The notes beneath the pieces were generated by a model. That model had not been told where the DNA came from. It did not search any database and saw nothing but the letters and a program-made list of their open reading frames with translations. DNA of 64,000 bases from contig JARROJ010000018.1 in NCBI GenBank assembly GCA_037384065.1, forward strand, positions 18,766 to 82,765. The letters run 5' to 3'. Below, piece after piece: positions 32,288 through 43,773 of this stretch (positions within the stretch are counted from its first letter, which is position 1; every line of letters begins with the position of its first letter). Both the position numbers and the translations under genes were made by a program. This DNA comes from JABDPF01 sp037384065 (GTDB lineage Bacteria; Pseudomonadota; Gammaproteobacteria; Xanthomonadales; SZUA-36).

Positions 32288-33240
32288 TGGCTGTCGAAGC
32301 CGAAAACGGCATGGACCTGCAGGCCGCGGCGCACCACCTGCGCCTGCTGGCCGACCCGACGCGCGTGCGCCTGCTGCTGCTGCTCGACTACGAGGAGCTC
32401 AGCGTCGCGGAGCTTGCCGCCATTACCCAACTGGCGCAGCCGCGCGTGTCCACGCACCTGTCGCGACTGCGCGAGGCCGGGCTGGTCAGCGATCGGCGCG
32501 ACGGGGTATTCGTGTACTACCGTATCGCCCAGCAGCCGCCCACGGCGCCGCTGCAGGAACTCTGGCAGCTGCTGCGCCATCGCACGCAGGATCCCCTGGT
32601 GCGCCAGGACCGGGAACGCGTCCGGCAGGTGCTCAGCCAGCGACGTGGCGAGGGCACCTGGGCCGACAGCGTCGCCGGCGACATGGAACGCCACTATTCG
32701 CCCGGACGCACCTGGGAAGCGACGGCGCGCGGGCTGGTTCATCTGCTGGACCCCGGTGACGTGCTCGATGTCGCCTCGGGCGATGGCGTGCTGGCCGAAC
32801 TGCTGGCGCCGCGGGCGCGCAGCATCACCTGCCTGGACCTCAGCGAGCGGGTCGTGGAAGCCGGCCGACAGCGCCTGGAGCGCTTCGATCACGTCCATTT
32901 CGAGGTCGGCGACATGCATGCCCTGCCCGTGGCCGACGCCGCGTTCGACACGGTGCTGCTGATGCATGCACTGACCTACACGGAACGCCCGGCCGACGTG
33001 TTCCGCGAGGCGGCGCGGGCGCTGCGCCCGGCCGGCAAACTGCTGGCCGTCACGCTCGAGAAGCACTCGCACGCGAAGGCCGTGGTGCCGTTCAACCACC
33101 TGAACCTCGGCTTCACCCGCGACCAGCTCGAAACGCTCGCGGCGGATGCCGGCCTCGACGTGCTGGCCTGCACGGTCTCCGCCGTCGAAAAACGAACCCC
33201 GAATTTTTCCGTACTGGCCCTGTGCGCCGTCAAACCTTGA
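32287..33240 (+). CDS. ArsR-family regulator fused to a SAM-dependent methyltransferase domain
   Basis: A 317-residue protein with an N-terminal winged helix-turn-helix (residues 10-85; ITQLAQPRVSTHLSRLREAGLV is the recognition part) and a C-terminal class I methyltransferase-like domain with motif I VLDVASGDGVLAELL (about 159-173). Fusions of this type upstream of metH are known or predicted to sense S-adenosylmethionine or S-adenosylhomocysteine and control methionine recycling. I infer that role here from the architecture, from metH starting 13 bases downstream, and from an A+T-rich inverted repeat over its own start. Whether it retains methyl transfer activity is not evident. Confidence 0.85.
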   Translation: MAVEAENGMDLQAAAHHLRLLADPTRVRLLLLLDYEELSVAELAAITQLAQPRVSTHLSRLREAGLVSDRRDGVFVYYRIAQQPPTAPLQELWQLLRHRTQDPLVRQDRERVRQVLSQRRGEGTWADSVAGDMERHYSPGRTWEATARGLVHLLDPGDVLDVASGDGVLAELLAPRARSITCLDLSERVVEAGRQRLERFDHVHFEVGDMHALPVADAAFDTVLLMHALTYTERPADVFREAARALRPAGKLLAVTLEKHSHAKAVVPFNHLNLGFTRDQLETLAADAGLDVLACTVSAVEKRTPNFSVLALCAVKP

Positions 33241-33253
33241 AGCGAAGCCGACC

Positions 33254-36961
<3,708 letters not shown>

Positions 36962-36997
36962 GGTGAGCGGCCGCGGCGCCGCCCTGTGCGTTGCGGG

Positions 36998-37543
36998 TCA
37001 GGCCGACCCGGAGGAGCTGTCCGCCTGGGGTTCGGGGGCGTCCGGCGCCGACTCGTCGTCCGCGTCGGAACCGCCGCCAAGGTCCACGATGTGCTCCGCG
37101 TCGATGGCGCGCACGGCGGCGAGCGCTTCCGGATCGAGCACGTGGTAACCGCCGGTCAGGTAGACGAGGCCGAGTTCGCCGGCGGTCAGCGCGTCATTCT
37201 GTTCGGGCGTGACGTACAGCTTGCGGATCCGGCCGCGGAACATGAAATGACGCGCCACTTCCGCTTCGGCGACATTCAGACGCCGTGCGTCGACGATTTC
37301 ACGGATGCGCTGGTTGATTTCGCGCCGGCGGCGGTCTTCGGCCTGCTTGCGCTTGCGCGCCTGGTCGGCGGCGCGTTGCTCCGCCTTTTCGCGCAGCGCG
37401 TAGGCCTTCTCGAGCGGAATTTCGGCGCCTGATCCGTTCGGCTTCGATTTCGGCGGCCGCTTTCTGCGTGGGGGCCGCTCGCGCCGCTCCTGCTGTTTTG
37501 CCAGGCCGAGCGCGCGCAGCTGGTCCTGCAGCGAATCCGCCAT
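36998..37543 (-). CDS. DUF2058 family protein
   Basis: A 181-residue, highly charged protein of the DUF2058 (YaiL) family, often described as nucleoprotein- or polynucleotide-associated, with no proven function. It begins MADSLQDQLRALGLAKQQ, the family hallmark, then a basic linker, a long charged coiled-coil-like helix (about 40-85), and the conserved RHFMFRGRIRKLYVTPEQ segment. The C-terminal tail is acidic and low in complexity. It starts one base after the UDP-glucose dehydrogenase stop, so it is probably translated from the same mRNA. It converges with metH. Confidence 0.85.
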   Translation of the reverse strand: MADSLQDQLRALGLAKQQERRERPPRRKRPPKSKPNGSGAEIPLEKAYALREKAEQRAADQARKRKQAEDRRRREINQRIREIVDARRLNVAEAEVARHFMFRGRIRKLYVTPEQNDALTAGELGLVYLTGGYHVLDPEALAAVRAIDAEHIVDLGGGSDADDESAPDAPEPQADSSSGSA

Positions 37544-37544
37544 G

Positions 37545-38867
37545 TCAGGGCCGGCCGATGCCGTAGTACTCGAAACCGCGGCGGCGCGCGGCCGCCGGTG
37601 ACCAGATGTTGCGGGCGTCGACGATCACCGGCTGTTTCATCTCGCGCCGCAGCCGATCGAAGTCCGGCGCCCAGTACTGCTTCCACTCGGTCATCAGCAC
37701 CAGCGCGTCGGCGCCGGCGGCGGCCTCGTAGGGGTTTTCCAGAACCGTGAACCCGGAGTCGCCCGCAAAATACCGCAGCGCCTCCTCGGCCGCTTCCGGG
37801 TCGTGCGCCCGAACCCGGCCGCCGGCCTTCAGCACCGCGCGGACCAGCTCGATGCTCGGCGCCTCGCGCATGTCGTCGGTGTTCGGTTTGAACGACAGGC
37901 CCCACAGTGCGATGTCCCGGCCAGTCAGGCCGTCGCCGAAATGCGCGTCGAGCAACTGGTACGGCACCTGCTTCTGGCGCGCGTTGACCGCCTCCACCGC
38001 GTTCAGCAACTGGGCGTCGTAACCGTGCTCACGCGCGGTGGCCGCCAGCGCCCGAACGTCTTTCGGAAAACAGGAGCCGCCGTACCCCGGCCCCGGGTAA
38101 ATGAAGGCATACCCGATGCGCGGATCCGAGCCGATACCGTTGCGCACGTGCTCGATGTCCGCGCCGACGCGGGCCGCGACGTTGGACAGTTCGTTCATCA
38201 GGCTGATCTTGGTCGCCAGCATCGCGTTGGCGGCGTACTTGGTCAGTTCCGACGACTTCACGTCCATGCACAACAGCTTTTCGTGGTTGCGGTTGAACGG
38301 TGCGTAGAGCTCCCGCAGCAGGTCTTCGGACGCCTCGTTCTCAACGCCGACGACGATGCGGTCCGGCTTCATGAAGTCGGCGATCGCGGCGCCTTCCTTC
38401 AGGAACTCGGGGTTCGAGGCGACCGAGAATGCCGCCTCGACGCCGCGCCGGGCGAGCCCCGCCTCGATCGTCGCGCGAACGCGCGCGCAGGTGCCGACCG
38501 GAACCGTGGACTTGACGACCACCAACAGCGGGCCGTCGAGCAGGTCTCCGATCGAACCGGCGACCGCGAGTACGTGGCTGAGGTCGGCCGAGCCGTCCTC
38601 GTCCGGCGGCGTGCCGACCGCGATGAACAGGATCTCGGCGTGGCGCACGGCGTCCTCGATCGAGTCGGTGAACCCGAGTCGGCCTTCTTCGCTGTTGCGC
38701 TGGATCATCGAGGCCAGGCCCGGCTCGAAGATGGGCACTTCGCCGCGCCGCAAGCGCTCGATCCGGTCGCGATCGATGTCCATGCAGACCACGTGGTGGC
38801 CGACGTCGGCCAGGCCAGCCCCGCTGACCAGGCCGACGTAGCCGCTGCCGACTACGGATACACGCAC
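37545..38867 (-). CDS. ugd: UDP-glucose 6-dehydrogenase
   Basis: Oxidises UDP-glucose to UDP-glucuronate with two NAD, supplying precursors for surface polysaccharides. The 440-residue protein has the Rossmann start VSVVGSGYVGLVSGAGLADVG, SVPVGT-like loop KSTVPVGTCARV, the catalytic cysteine in GPGYGGSCFPKDV and the C-terminal UDP-binding domain (LSFKPNTDDMREAPS). It starts at GTG 38865-38867 behind a strong GGAGGGG site. A close relative, GDP-mannose dehydrogenase, is the main alternative, but motif details favour UDP-glucose. No polysaccharide locus is visible nearby. Confidence 0.9.
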   Translation of the reverse strand: MRVSVVGSGYVGLVSGAGLADVGHHVVCMDIDRDRIERLRRGEVPIFEPGLASMIQRNSEEGRLGFTDSIEDAVRHAEILFIAVGTPPDEDGSADLSHVLAVAGSIGDLLDGPLLVVVKSTVPVGTCARVRATIEAGLARRGVEAAFSVASNPEFLKEGAAIADFMKPDRIVVGVENEASEDLLRELYAPFNRNHEKLLCMDVKSSELTKYAANAMLATKISLMNELSNVAARVGADIEHVRNGIGSDPRIGYAFIYPGPGYGGSCFPKDVRALAATAREHGYDAQLLNAVEAVNARQKQVPYQLLDAHFGDGLTGRDIALWGLSFKPNTDDMREAPSIELVRAVLKAGGRVRAHDPEAAEEALRYFAGDSGFTVLENPYEAAAGADALVLMTEWKQYWAPDFDRLRREMKQPVIVDARNIWSPAAARRRGFEYYGIGRP

Positions 38868-38885
38868 GATCCCCCTCCCGGGCGC

Positions 38886-39569
38886 TTACTGGATGCCGAG
38901 CAGTTCGACTTCGAAGATCAGCGTCGCGTTCGGGCCGATCGACGGCGGGCCGTTGGCGCCGTACGCCAGGCCGGACGGAATGTAGAACTTGAACTTGCTG
39001 CCCACGGGCATCAACTGCAGGCCTTCGGTCCAGCCGGGGATCACCTGGCCGAGGCCAAAGGTCGCTTCCTGGTTGCGGGCGTAGGAGCTGTCGAACTCGG
39101 TGCCGTCGAGCAGCGTGCCGCGGTAGTGCACGGTCACCGTGTCGCTGGCGGACGGCTTGGCGCCTTCGCCCATTTCGAGCACCTCGTACTGCAGGCCCGA
39201 CTCCGTGACCTGCACGCCTTCGCGTTTCGCGTTCTCGAGCAGGAACTTGTCGCCTGCGGCCGCGTTGGCGGCGGCGAGGTTCTTCTGCGCGGCCTCGGCC
39301 TCGGCGCGGCGCGCGGCGATGTAGTCGTTGCGGATCGTGGTCGCCTGCTCCGGCGTCAGCGCGAGCTCCTGCCCGGTGTACGCGGCGCGGAGCGCCTCGA
39401 CCAGCGCGTCGACATCGACTTCGGCGCCGCCCTGCTTGAGCTGGTTGCCGATTTCCATGCCGAACACGTAGCCGAGCTTCTGTGCCTCGGTTTCGAGCGT
39501 CGCGGCGGTGGCGTTGACGGCCACGATGAGGCTTGCGGCCAGCACGCCTGTCCTGATGATCTGTTTCAT
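38886..39569 (-). CDS. FKBP-type peptidyl-prolyl isomerase (FkpA/Mip-like), periplasmic
   Basis: Folding catalyst of 227 residues with a signal peptide (MKQIIRTGVLAASLIVAVNATA), an N-terminal helical dimerisation domain (about 24-115; YVFGMEIGNQLKQG) and a C-terminal FKBP domain (VTVHYRGTLLDGTEFDSSY, GQVIPGWTEGLQLM, IPSGLAYGANG). This is the FkpA/Mip layout, expected to assist proline isomerisation of envelope proteins. There is no lipobox cysteine. It sits upstream of ugd on the same strand; the 180-base gap to the divergent symporter should hold its promoter, but I see no strong match. Confidence 0.9.
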   Translation of the reverse strand: MKQIIRTGVLAASLIVAVNATAATLETEAQKLGYVFGMEIGNQLKQGGAEVDVDALVEALRAAYTGQELALTPEQATTIRNDYIAARRAEAEAAQKNLAAANAAAGDKFLLENAKREGVQVTESGLQYEVLEMGEGAKPSASDTVTVHYRGTLLDGTEFDSSYARNQEATFGLGQVIPGWTEGLQLMPVGSKFKFYIPSGLAYGANGPPSIGPNATLIFEVELLGIQ

Positions 39570-39749
39570 TTACTTCCTGCTCCTTCGGGTTGCCCGGCGG
39601 ACTTCGGCCCTCGTGGCCACCGCCTGAAAAGTCAAACCGACATTGTCCTTCAATCCGATTCGGGTCGCAACGACCGCGGCGGTTTCCGCGGATGACGCCC
39701 GGCGCCGGCGGCGGTATGCTGCCGGTTCGCCGCAACGGAGCCGTCCGCC

Positions 39750-41159
39750 ATGACCGGAATCGTCGTCACCCTGATCGTTTACCAGGTCCTGATGCTCGGC
39801 ATCGGCTGGTGGGCCAGCCGCCGCAACGCGGACAGCACGGATTTCTACCTGGGCGGCCGCAAGCTGGGCGGGCTGGTCGCGGCCCTCAGCGCCTCGGCCA
39901 GTTCCTCCTCGGCCTGGAGCCTGCTCGGCGTCAGCGGCGCGGCCTTCGCCTGGGGCCTGCCGGCAATCTGGCTGATTCCCGCCACGGTGCTCGGCTTCTG
40001 CATCAACTGGTTCCTGATCGCTCCGCGGCTGGCCCGCGCCAGCCGCGCCAACGGCGCCCTGACCCTGACCGAGTTCGTCGCCGGGCCGCCCGGCGACCCG
40101 GCGCGCCGCACCATGATGCGCCTGGGCGCCGCGGTCATCCTGTTCTCGTTCACCTTTTATATTGCGGCCCAGGTCCAGGCCGCGGGGAAAACCTTCGCCA
40201 GCGTGCTGGAGGTGCAACAGACGCTCGCGATCGTGATCGGCGCGGCCGTGGTGCTGGTCTACGTCTGGCTGGGCGGATTCTGGGCCGCCAGCGTGACCGA
40301 CAGCGTGCAGGGTCTGCTGATGGCCCTCACCGCGCTGCTGCTGCCGGCCATGGCGCTGGTCGCCGCCGGCGGACCCGCCGACCTCCTGGCCGCATTGTGG
40401 CGCGCGGCCGGGCAGACCGACGGCGCCTGGACCGGGCAGGCCACCCTGCCGGCGGCGGTCGGCTTCGTGCTCGGCCTGTTCGGCATCGGCCTCGGCTACC
40501 CCGGCCAGCCACATGTCGTGAACCGCTTCATGGCGGTCCGGGACGATCGGGCGATCGTGCACGGCCGCCGCATCGCGATCGCCTGGGCGGTCATCATCTA
40601 CTGCGGCATGGTCCTGCTCGGCTGGAGCGGGCGCGTGCTGGTGGCGGAACTCGGCGACGGCGAGCAGGTGCTGTTCGTGCTGTCGACGTTATTGCTGCCC
40701 GCGATCGTCGCCGGCGTCATGGTGTCCGCCATCCTGTCGGCCATCATGTCGACCGCCGACAGCCAGTTGCTGGTCGCGGCGTCCAGCGTCAGCCACGATC
40801 TGCGCGGCGGCGGGCCCGCCGCGCCGGGGGATCTCGCCCGGGCGCGCCTGGTCGTGCTCGCGATCGGCGGCCTGGCGATCGTGCTGGCGGTGTTTTTCCC
40901 GGACGATATCTTCAGCCGCGTGCTGTTCGCCTGGCAGGCGCTGGCGGCGGCCTTCGGCCCCTTGCTGGTGGTGACCCTGTGGCGCGGACCGGTCGCGCCG
41001 GCCTTCCGGGTCGCGGCGCTCAGCGCGGGTTTTGCGCTGACGGTCGTCCTCGACTGGACCGTCGAATCGCCCGGCGACTGGGTCGAACGGCTCGTCCCGC
41101 TGGGCCTCGCCCTGGTACTCGCGGGGTTCGGCGCACGGCACGCTTGCAAATCGCGGTGA
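39750..41159 (+). CDS. Sodium:solute symporter, PutP-like
   Basis: A 469-residue integral membrane protein of the SSS family with about a dozen predicted helices. The PutP-type signature region GIGLGYPGQPHVVNRFMAV is clear, as are FYLGGRKLGGLVAALSASASSSSAW (the conserved glycine-rich helix) and AILSAIMSTADSQLLVAAS near the sodium site. Proline is the best-known substrate for this pattern, but specificity cannot be read safely. It is a single gene, divergent from the FKBP isomerase; the promoter of the following operon overlaps its last codons. Confidence 0.9.
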   Translation: MTGIVVTLIVYQVLMLGIGWWASRRNADSTDFYLGGRKLGGLVAALSASASSSSAWSLLGVSGAAFAWGLPAIWLIPATVLGFCINWFLIAPRLARASRANGALTLTEFVAGPPGDPARRTMMRLGAAVILFSFTFYIAAQVQAAGKTFASVLEVQQTLAIVIGAAVVLVYVWLGGFWAASVTDSVQGLLMALTALLLPAMALVAAGGPADLLAALWRAAGQTDGAWTGQATLPAAVGFVLGLFGIGLGYPGQPHVVNRFMAVRDDRAIVHGRRIAIAWAVIIYCGMVLLGWSGRVLVAELGDGEQVLFVLSTLLLPAIVAGVMVSAILSAIMSTADSQLLVAASSVSHDLRGGGPAAPGDLARARLVVLAIGGLAIVLAVFFPDDIFSRVLFAWQALAAAFGPLLVVTLWRGPVAPAFRVAALSAGFALTVVLDWTVESPGDWVERLVPLGLALVLAGFGARHACKSR

Positions 41160-41171
41160 TGGTGTTATACT
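41144..41171 (+). promoter_or_regulatory. Promoter of the small-protein/YtrA/ABC operon, with inverted repeat
   Basis: TTGCAA (41144-41149), 16 bases, TATACT (41166-41171): a good sigma-70 promoter overlapping the end of the symporter gene. GTTAT (41164-41168) and ATAAC (41187-41191) form a five-base inverted repeat spanning the -10 and predicted start, a possible site for the GntR-type regulator encoded downstream. Confidence 0.6.
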
Positions 41172-41218
41172 TCACTACAACACTCGATAACCAAGTGAAC
41201 ACGCACCGGAGTAACGAC

Positions 41219-41467
41219 ATGTTGAGAATCACCCGAACACGGCAATTCAGGGTTTCCAACCGCATGGCGGTCATGGCCGCGCTGCTGCTGATCGTTACCG
41301 CGGCCGCCGGCATCGGCAACCCCCTCTCCGATGGTGCGGAACCAGCGACGATGGCCGGAACCGTCCGCAGCGCGCCGGCCAGCGAGACCCCGCCCGAGCG
41401 TGTCGGCGCGGCGGCGGTGAACAAGCGCAAGTTCCGGGTCAACCTGTACCTGTTCCGCCGCAACTGA
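41219..41467 (+). CDS. Small single-pass membrane protein of unknown function
   Basis: An 82-residue open frame with a clear GGAG ribosome binding site eight bases before the ATG and a good promoter 50 bases upstream, so I regard it as a real gene. It has a basic N terminus (LRITRTRQFRVSNR), one hydrophobic segment (MAVMAALLLIVTAAAG), a Pro/Ala/Glu linker and a strikingly basic, aromatic C terminus (KRKFRVNLYLFRRN). I do not recognise a family. The position as first gene of a YtrA-type regulator/ABC operon suggests a role with that transporter, for example as a peptide-like substrate or accessory subunit; this is speculation. Confidence 0.6.
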   Translation: MLRITRTRQFRVSNRMAVMAALLLIVTAAAGIGNPLSDGAEPATMAGTVRSAPASETPPERVGAAAVNKRKFRVNLYLFRRN

Positions 41468-41505
41468 TCCGCCGCAACCGCAACGCTGCGACGACGAGCC
41501 GCCCC

Positions 41506-41871
41506 ATGTCGACCCACTGGAACGACAGCCAGCCCATTTACTGGCAACTCAAGGAGCGCACCGTCGCGATGATTCTCGACGGCACGTTGCCGGAAGGCGA
41601 GGCCCTGCCCTCGGTGCGAACGGTGGCGGCCGAATTCCAGCTCAACCCGATCACCGTGTCCAAGTCCTACCAGGCGCTGGTCGACGACGGCCTGGTCGAA
41701 AAACGCCGCGGCCTGGGCATGTTCGTCTGCGAAGGTGCGCGGCGCAAGCTGCTGGCCTCGGAGCGCAGCCGCTTTCTCGAGGACGAATGGCCGGCGACAC
41801 TCAATCGCATCGAGCAGCTCGGGCTCGACGCGGAAGATCTGCTCGAAGCCGTCAAGAAACGAGGGACCTGA
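41506..41871 (+). CDS. GntR-family regulator, YtrA subfamily
   Basis: A 121-residue DNA-binding protein consisting of the GntR winged helix (residues 8-75; LPEGEALPSVRTVAAEFQLNPITVSKSYQAL) and a short helical tail, without an effector-binding domain. That compact form is the YtrA subfamily, which typically represses its own ABC-transporter operon in response to cell-envelope stress. The neighbours, an ABC ATPase five bases downstream and a permease, fit exactly. An inverted repeat in the operon promoter is a plausible binding site. Confidence 0.92.
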   Translation: MSTHWNDSQPIYWQLKERTVAMILDGTLPEGEALPSVRTVAAEFQLNPITVSKSYQALVDDGLVEKRRGLGMFVCEGARRKLLASERSRFLEDEWPATLNRIEQLGLDAEDLLEAVKKRGT

Positions 41872-41875
41872 ACCG

Positions 41876-42733
41876 ATGACCGCCATCATTTCCGCGCGCG
41901 GCCTGACCAAGCGCTATGGCCGCACCCTCGCGGTCGATCACATCGATCTCGAGATACCACCCGGTCGAATCGTCGGCCTGATCGGCCCCAATGGCGCCGG
42001 CAAAACGACCGCCCTGAAGGCCATCCTCGGCCTGGCGACCTATGACGGCGAGCTATCGGTTCTCGGCAAGGACCCGGCCCGCCAGCGCGCCGCGCTGATG
42101 CAGGATGTCTGCTTCATCGCCGACGTGGCCGTCCTGCCGCGCTGGATCCGCGTGCATCAGCTGATCGAGATCACCGAGCGCCTGCACCCCGGATTTTCGC
42201 GCGAGCGCTGCATGGATTACCTGTCCCGCACCAAGGTGACGCCGGGGCAGAAGGTCAAGCAGCTGTCCAAGGGCATGGTCGCGCAACTGCACCTGGCGGT
42301 GGTGATGGCGATCGACGCGAAACTGCTGGTGCTGGACGAGCCGACGCTCGGGCTCGACATCATCTACCGCAAGGAGTTCTACACCCATCTGCTGAACGAC
42401 TACTTCGACGAGGAGCGCACCATCCTGATCACGACCCACCAGGTCGAGGAGGTCGAGCACATCCTGACCGACCTGATCTTCATCCGCGACGGGCGCATCG
42501 CGCTGGAAGCGACCATGGAGGAAGTCCAGGAACGCTACACCGAGGTGATGGTGCGGCCCGAACTGGCCGAGCAGGCCCGGGCCCTCAAGCCCCTGTACGA
42601 ACGCGAACTGTTCGGACGGCATATTTTCCTTTACGACAGCGTCGCCCGCGACCGCCTCCGCGAACTCGGCGAATTGCATACACCGAGCGTCGCCGACCTG
42701 TTCGTCGGCACCATGAAAGGGGGTGAAGCATGA
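41876..42733 (+). CDS. ABC transporter ATP-binding protein of the YtrA operon
   Basis: A 285-residue ATPase with Walker A GPNGAGKTT, Walker B LLVLDEPTLGLD, the H-loop ITTHQVEE and a somewhat degenerate signature (LSKGMVAQLHLA in place of LSGGQ). The C-terminal 60 residues go beyond the core domain and resemble those of YtrB/BcrA-type exporters. It starts four bases after the regulator gene and overlaps the permease gene (ATGA). Such systems commonly export antimicrobial peptides or respond to cell-wall damage, which is inference here. Confidence 0.9.
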   Translation: MTAIISARGLTKRYGRTLAVDHIDLEIPPGRIVGLIGPNGAGKTTALKAILGLATYDGELSVLGKDPARQRAALMQDVCFIADVAVLPRWIRVHQLIEITERLHPGFSRERCMDYLSRTKVTPGQKVKQLSKGMVAQLHLAVVMAIDAKLLVLDEPTLGLDIIYRKEFYTHLLNDYFDEERTILITTHQVEEVEHILTDLIFIRDGRIALEATMEEVQERYTEVMVRPELAEQARALKPLYERELFGRHIFLYDSVARDRLRELGELHTPSVADLFVGTMKGGEA

Positions 42734-43677
42734 ACCGTCTGCTGGCCCTGATCCGCCGCGAATACTGGGAAAACAAGGGCGCGTTCCGGACGACGCCGCT
42801 GGTGATCGGCGGCATCCTCATCGCCCTGCTGCTGATGTCCATCTTCACGACGGCGCACGTCGACAACGAGCTCTACACCTTCAAGGAAGCCGTGCGCATC
42901 GCCGGCGAACAGTCCGTCGCAATCCGCGGCGAGGTGGCCTACCAGGTTTTGCTCGGCAGCTCGGTGTTGTTCACCGTGGTCATGTCCTTCGTCGTTTTCT
43001 TTTACCTGCTGGGCGCGCTGTACGACGACCGCAAGGACCGCAGCATCCTGTTCTGGAAGTCGTTGCCGGCCAGCGACACCCTGACCATCGCCTCGAAGCT
43101 GCTGACGGCCATGGTGCTGGCGCCGATCGCGTTTCTGCTGGTGCTCATCGCGACGCACATCCTGATGGCCATCATCGGCTCGATCATGGTGATGAGCGTC
43201 GACGGCAACCCCTGGACCCTGTTCCTGAGCCAGGTCAACCCGCTGAAGGCCTGGGGCATGATCGCGGCGTCGTGGTTCGCCAACGCCATCTGGTGCCTGC
43301 CGCTGTACGGCTGGCTGCTGCTGGTGTCGGCCTTCGCACCGCGCGTGCCGCTGCTGTTCGCCACCCTGCCCCCGCTGATTTTCTCGGTGCTGCAGGGCTG
43401 GCTCCAGTTCCTGGAGACGTTCACGATGAAGAACAACATCGGTTACTTCATCAAGGACTGGTTCTTCAACACGCCGGCCATCCTGACGGCCGAGGTCGGC
43501 GACGACCGGGCCGGCATCGCGCTGGGCGTCCCGCTGGCCGGAGATTTCGATCATGCGGTCACGCTGACCAATATGCTCGACCGGTTGTTCTCCCTGCAAA
43601 TGCTGGCCGGACTGGCGTTGGCGATCGTATTCCTCGCCGGAGCGCTCTGGCTGCGCCGCCGCGCGACCGAGAGCTGA
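42730..43677 (+). CDS. ABC transporter permease of the YtrA operon
   Basis: A 315-residue membrane protein with about six predicted helices: one near residue 25-43, a pair around 78-105, one at about 130-150, then further segments including GWLLLVSAFAPRVPLLFATL and a final LAGLALAIVFLAGALWL. The DDRKDRSILFWKSLPASD motif between helices is typical of ABC-2 type permeases that act with YtrB/BcrA-like ATPases. Its ATG overlaps the ATPase stop. A hairpin terminator follows, so it closes the operon. Confidence 0.87.
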   Translation: MNRLLALIRREYWENKGAFRTTPLVIGGILIALLLMSIFTTAHVDNELYTFKEAVRIAGEQSVAIRGEVAYQVLLGSSVLFTVVMSFVVFFYLLGALYDDRKDRSILFWKSLPASDTLTIASKLLTAMVLAPIAFLLVLIATHILMAIIGSIMVMSVDGNPWTLFLSQVNPLKAWGMIAASWFANAIWCLPLYGWLLLVSAFAPRVPLLFATLPPLIFSVLQGWLQFLETFTMKNNIGYFIKDWFFNTPAILTAEVGDDRAGIALGVPLAGDFDHAVTLTNMLDRLFSLQMLAGLALAIVFLAGALWLRRRATES

Positions 43678-43697
43678 GCCCGGCGACGCGCCGTTTT

Positions 43698-43721
43698 GGC
43701 CCCGCCCGCGCGGGGCCGTTT
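43698..43721 (+). terminator. Hairpin terminator after the YtrA/ABC operon
   Basis: Eight-base perfect stem GGCCCCGC (43698-43705) and GCGGGGCC (43710-43717) with a four-base loop, followed by GTTT. The T-run is short, so termination efficiency is uncertain. Confidence 0.5.
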
Positions 43722-43737
43722 AACCGCGCCGGTTAAA
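43719..43737. promoter_or_regulatory. Palindrome upstream of purB
   Basis: TTTAACC (43719-43725) and GGTTAAA (43731-43737) form a perfect seven-base inverted repeat around GCGCC, about 36 bases before the purB ATG. It could be an operator or part of the purB leader; no regulator can be named. Confidence 0.4.
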
Positions 43738-43773
43738 GTGCGAAAATAGCGTTTTACCCGGAACCCGAACCCG

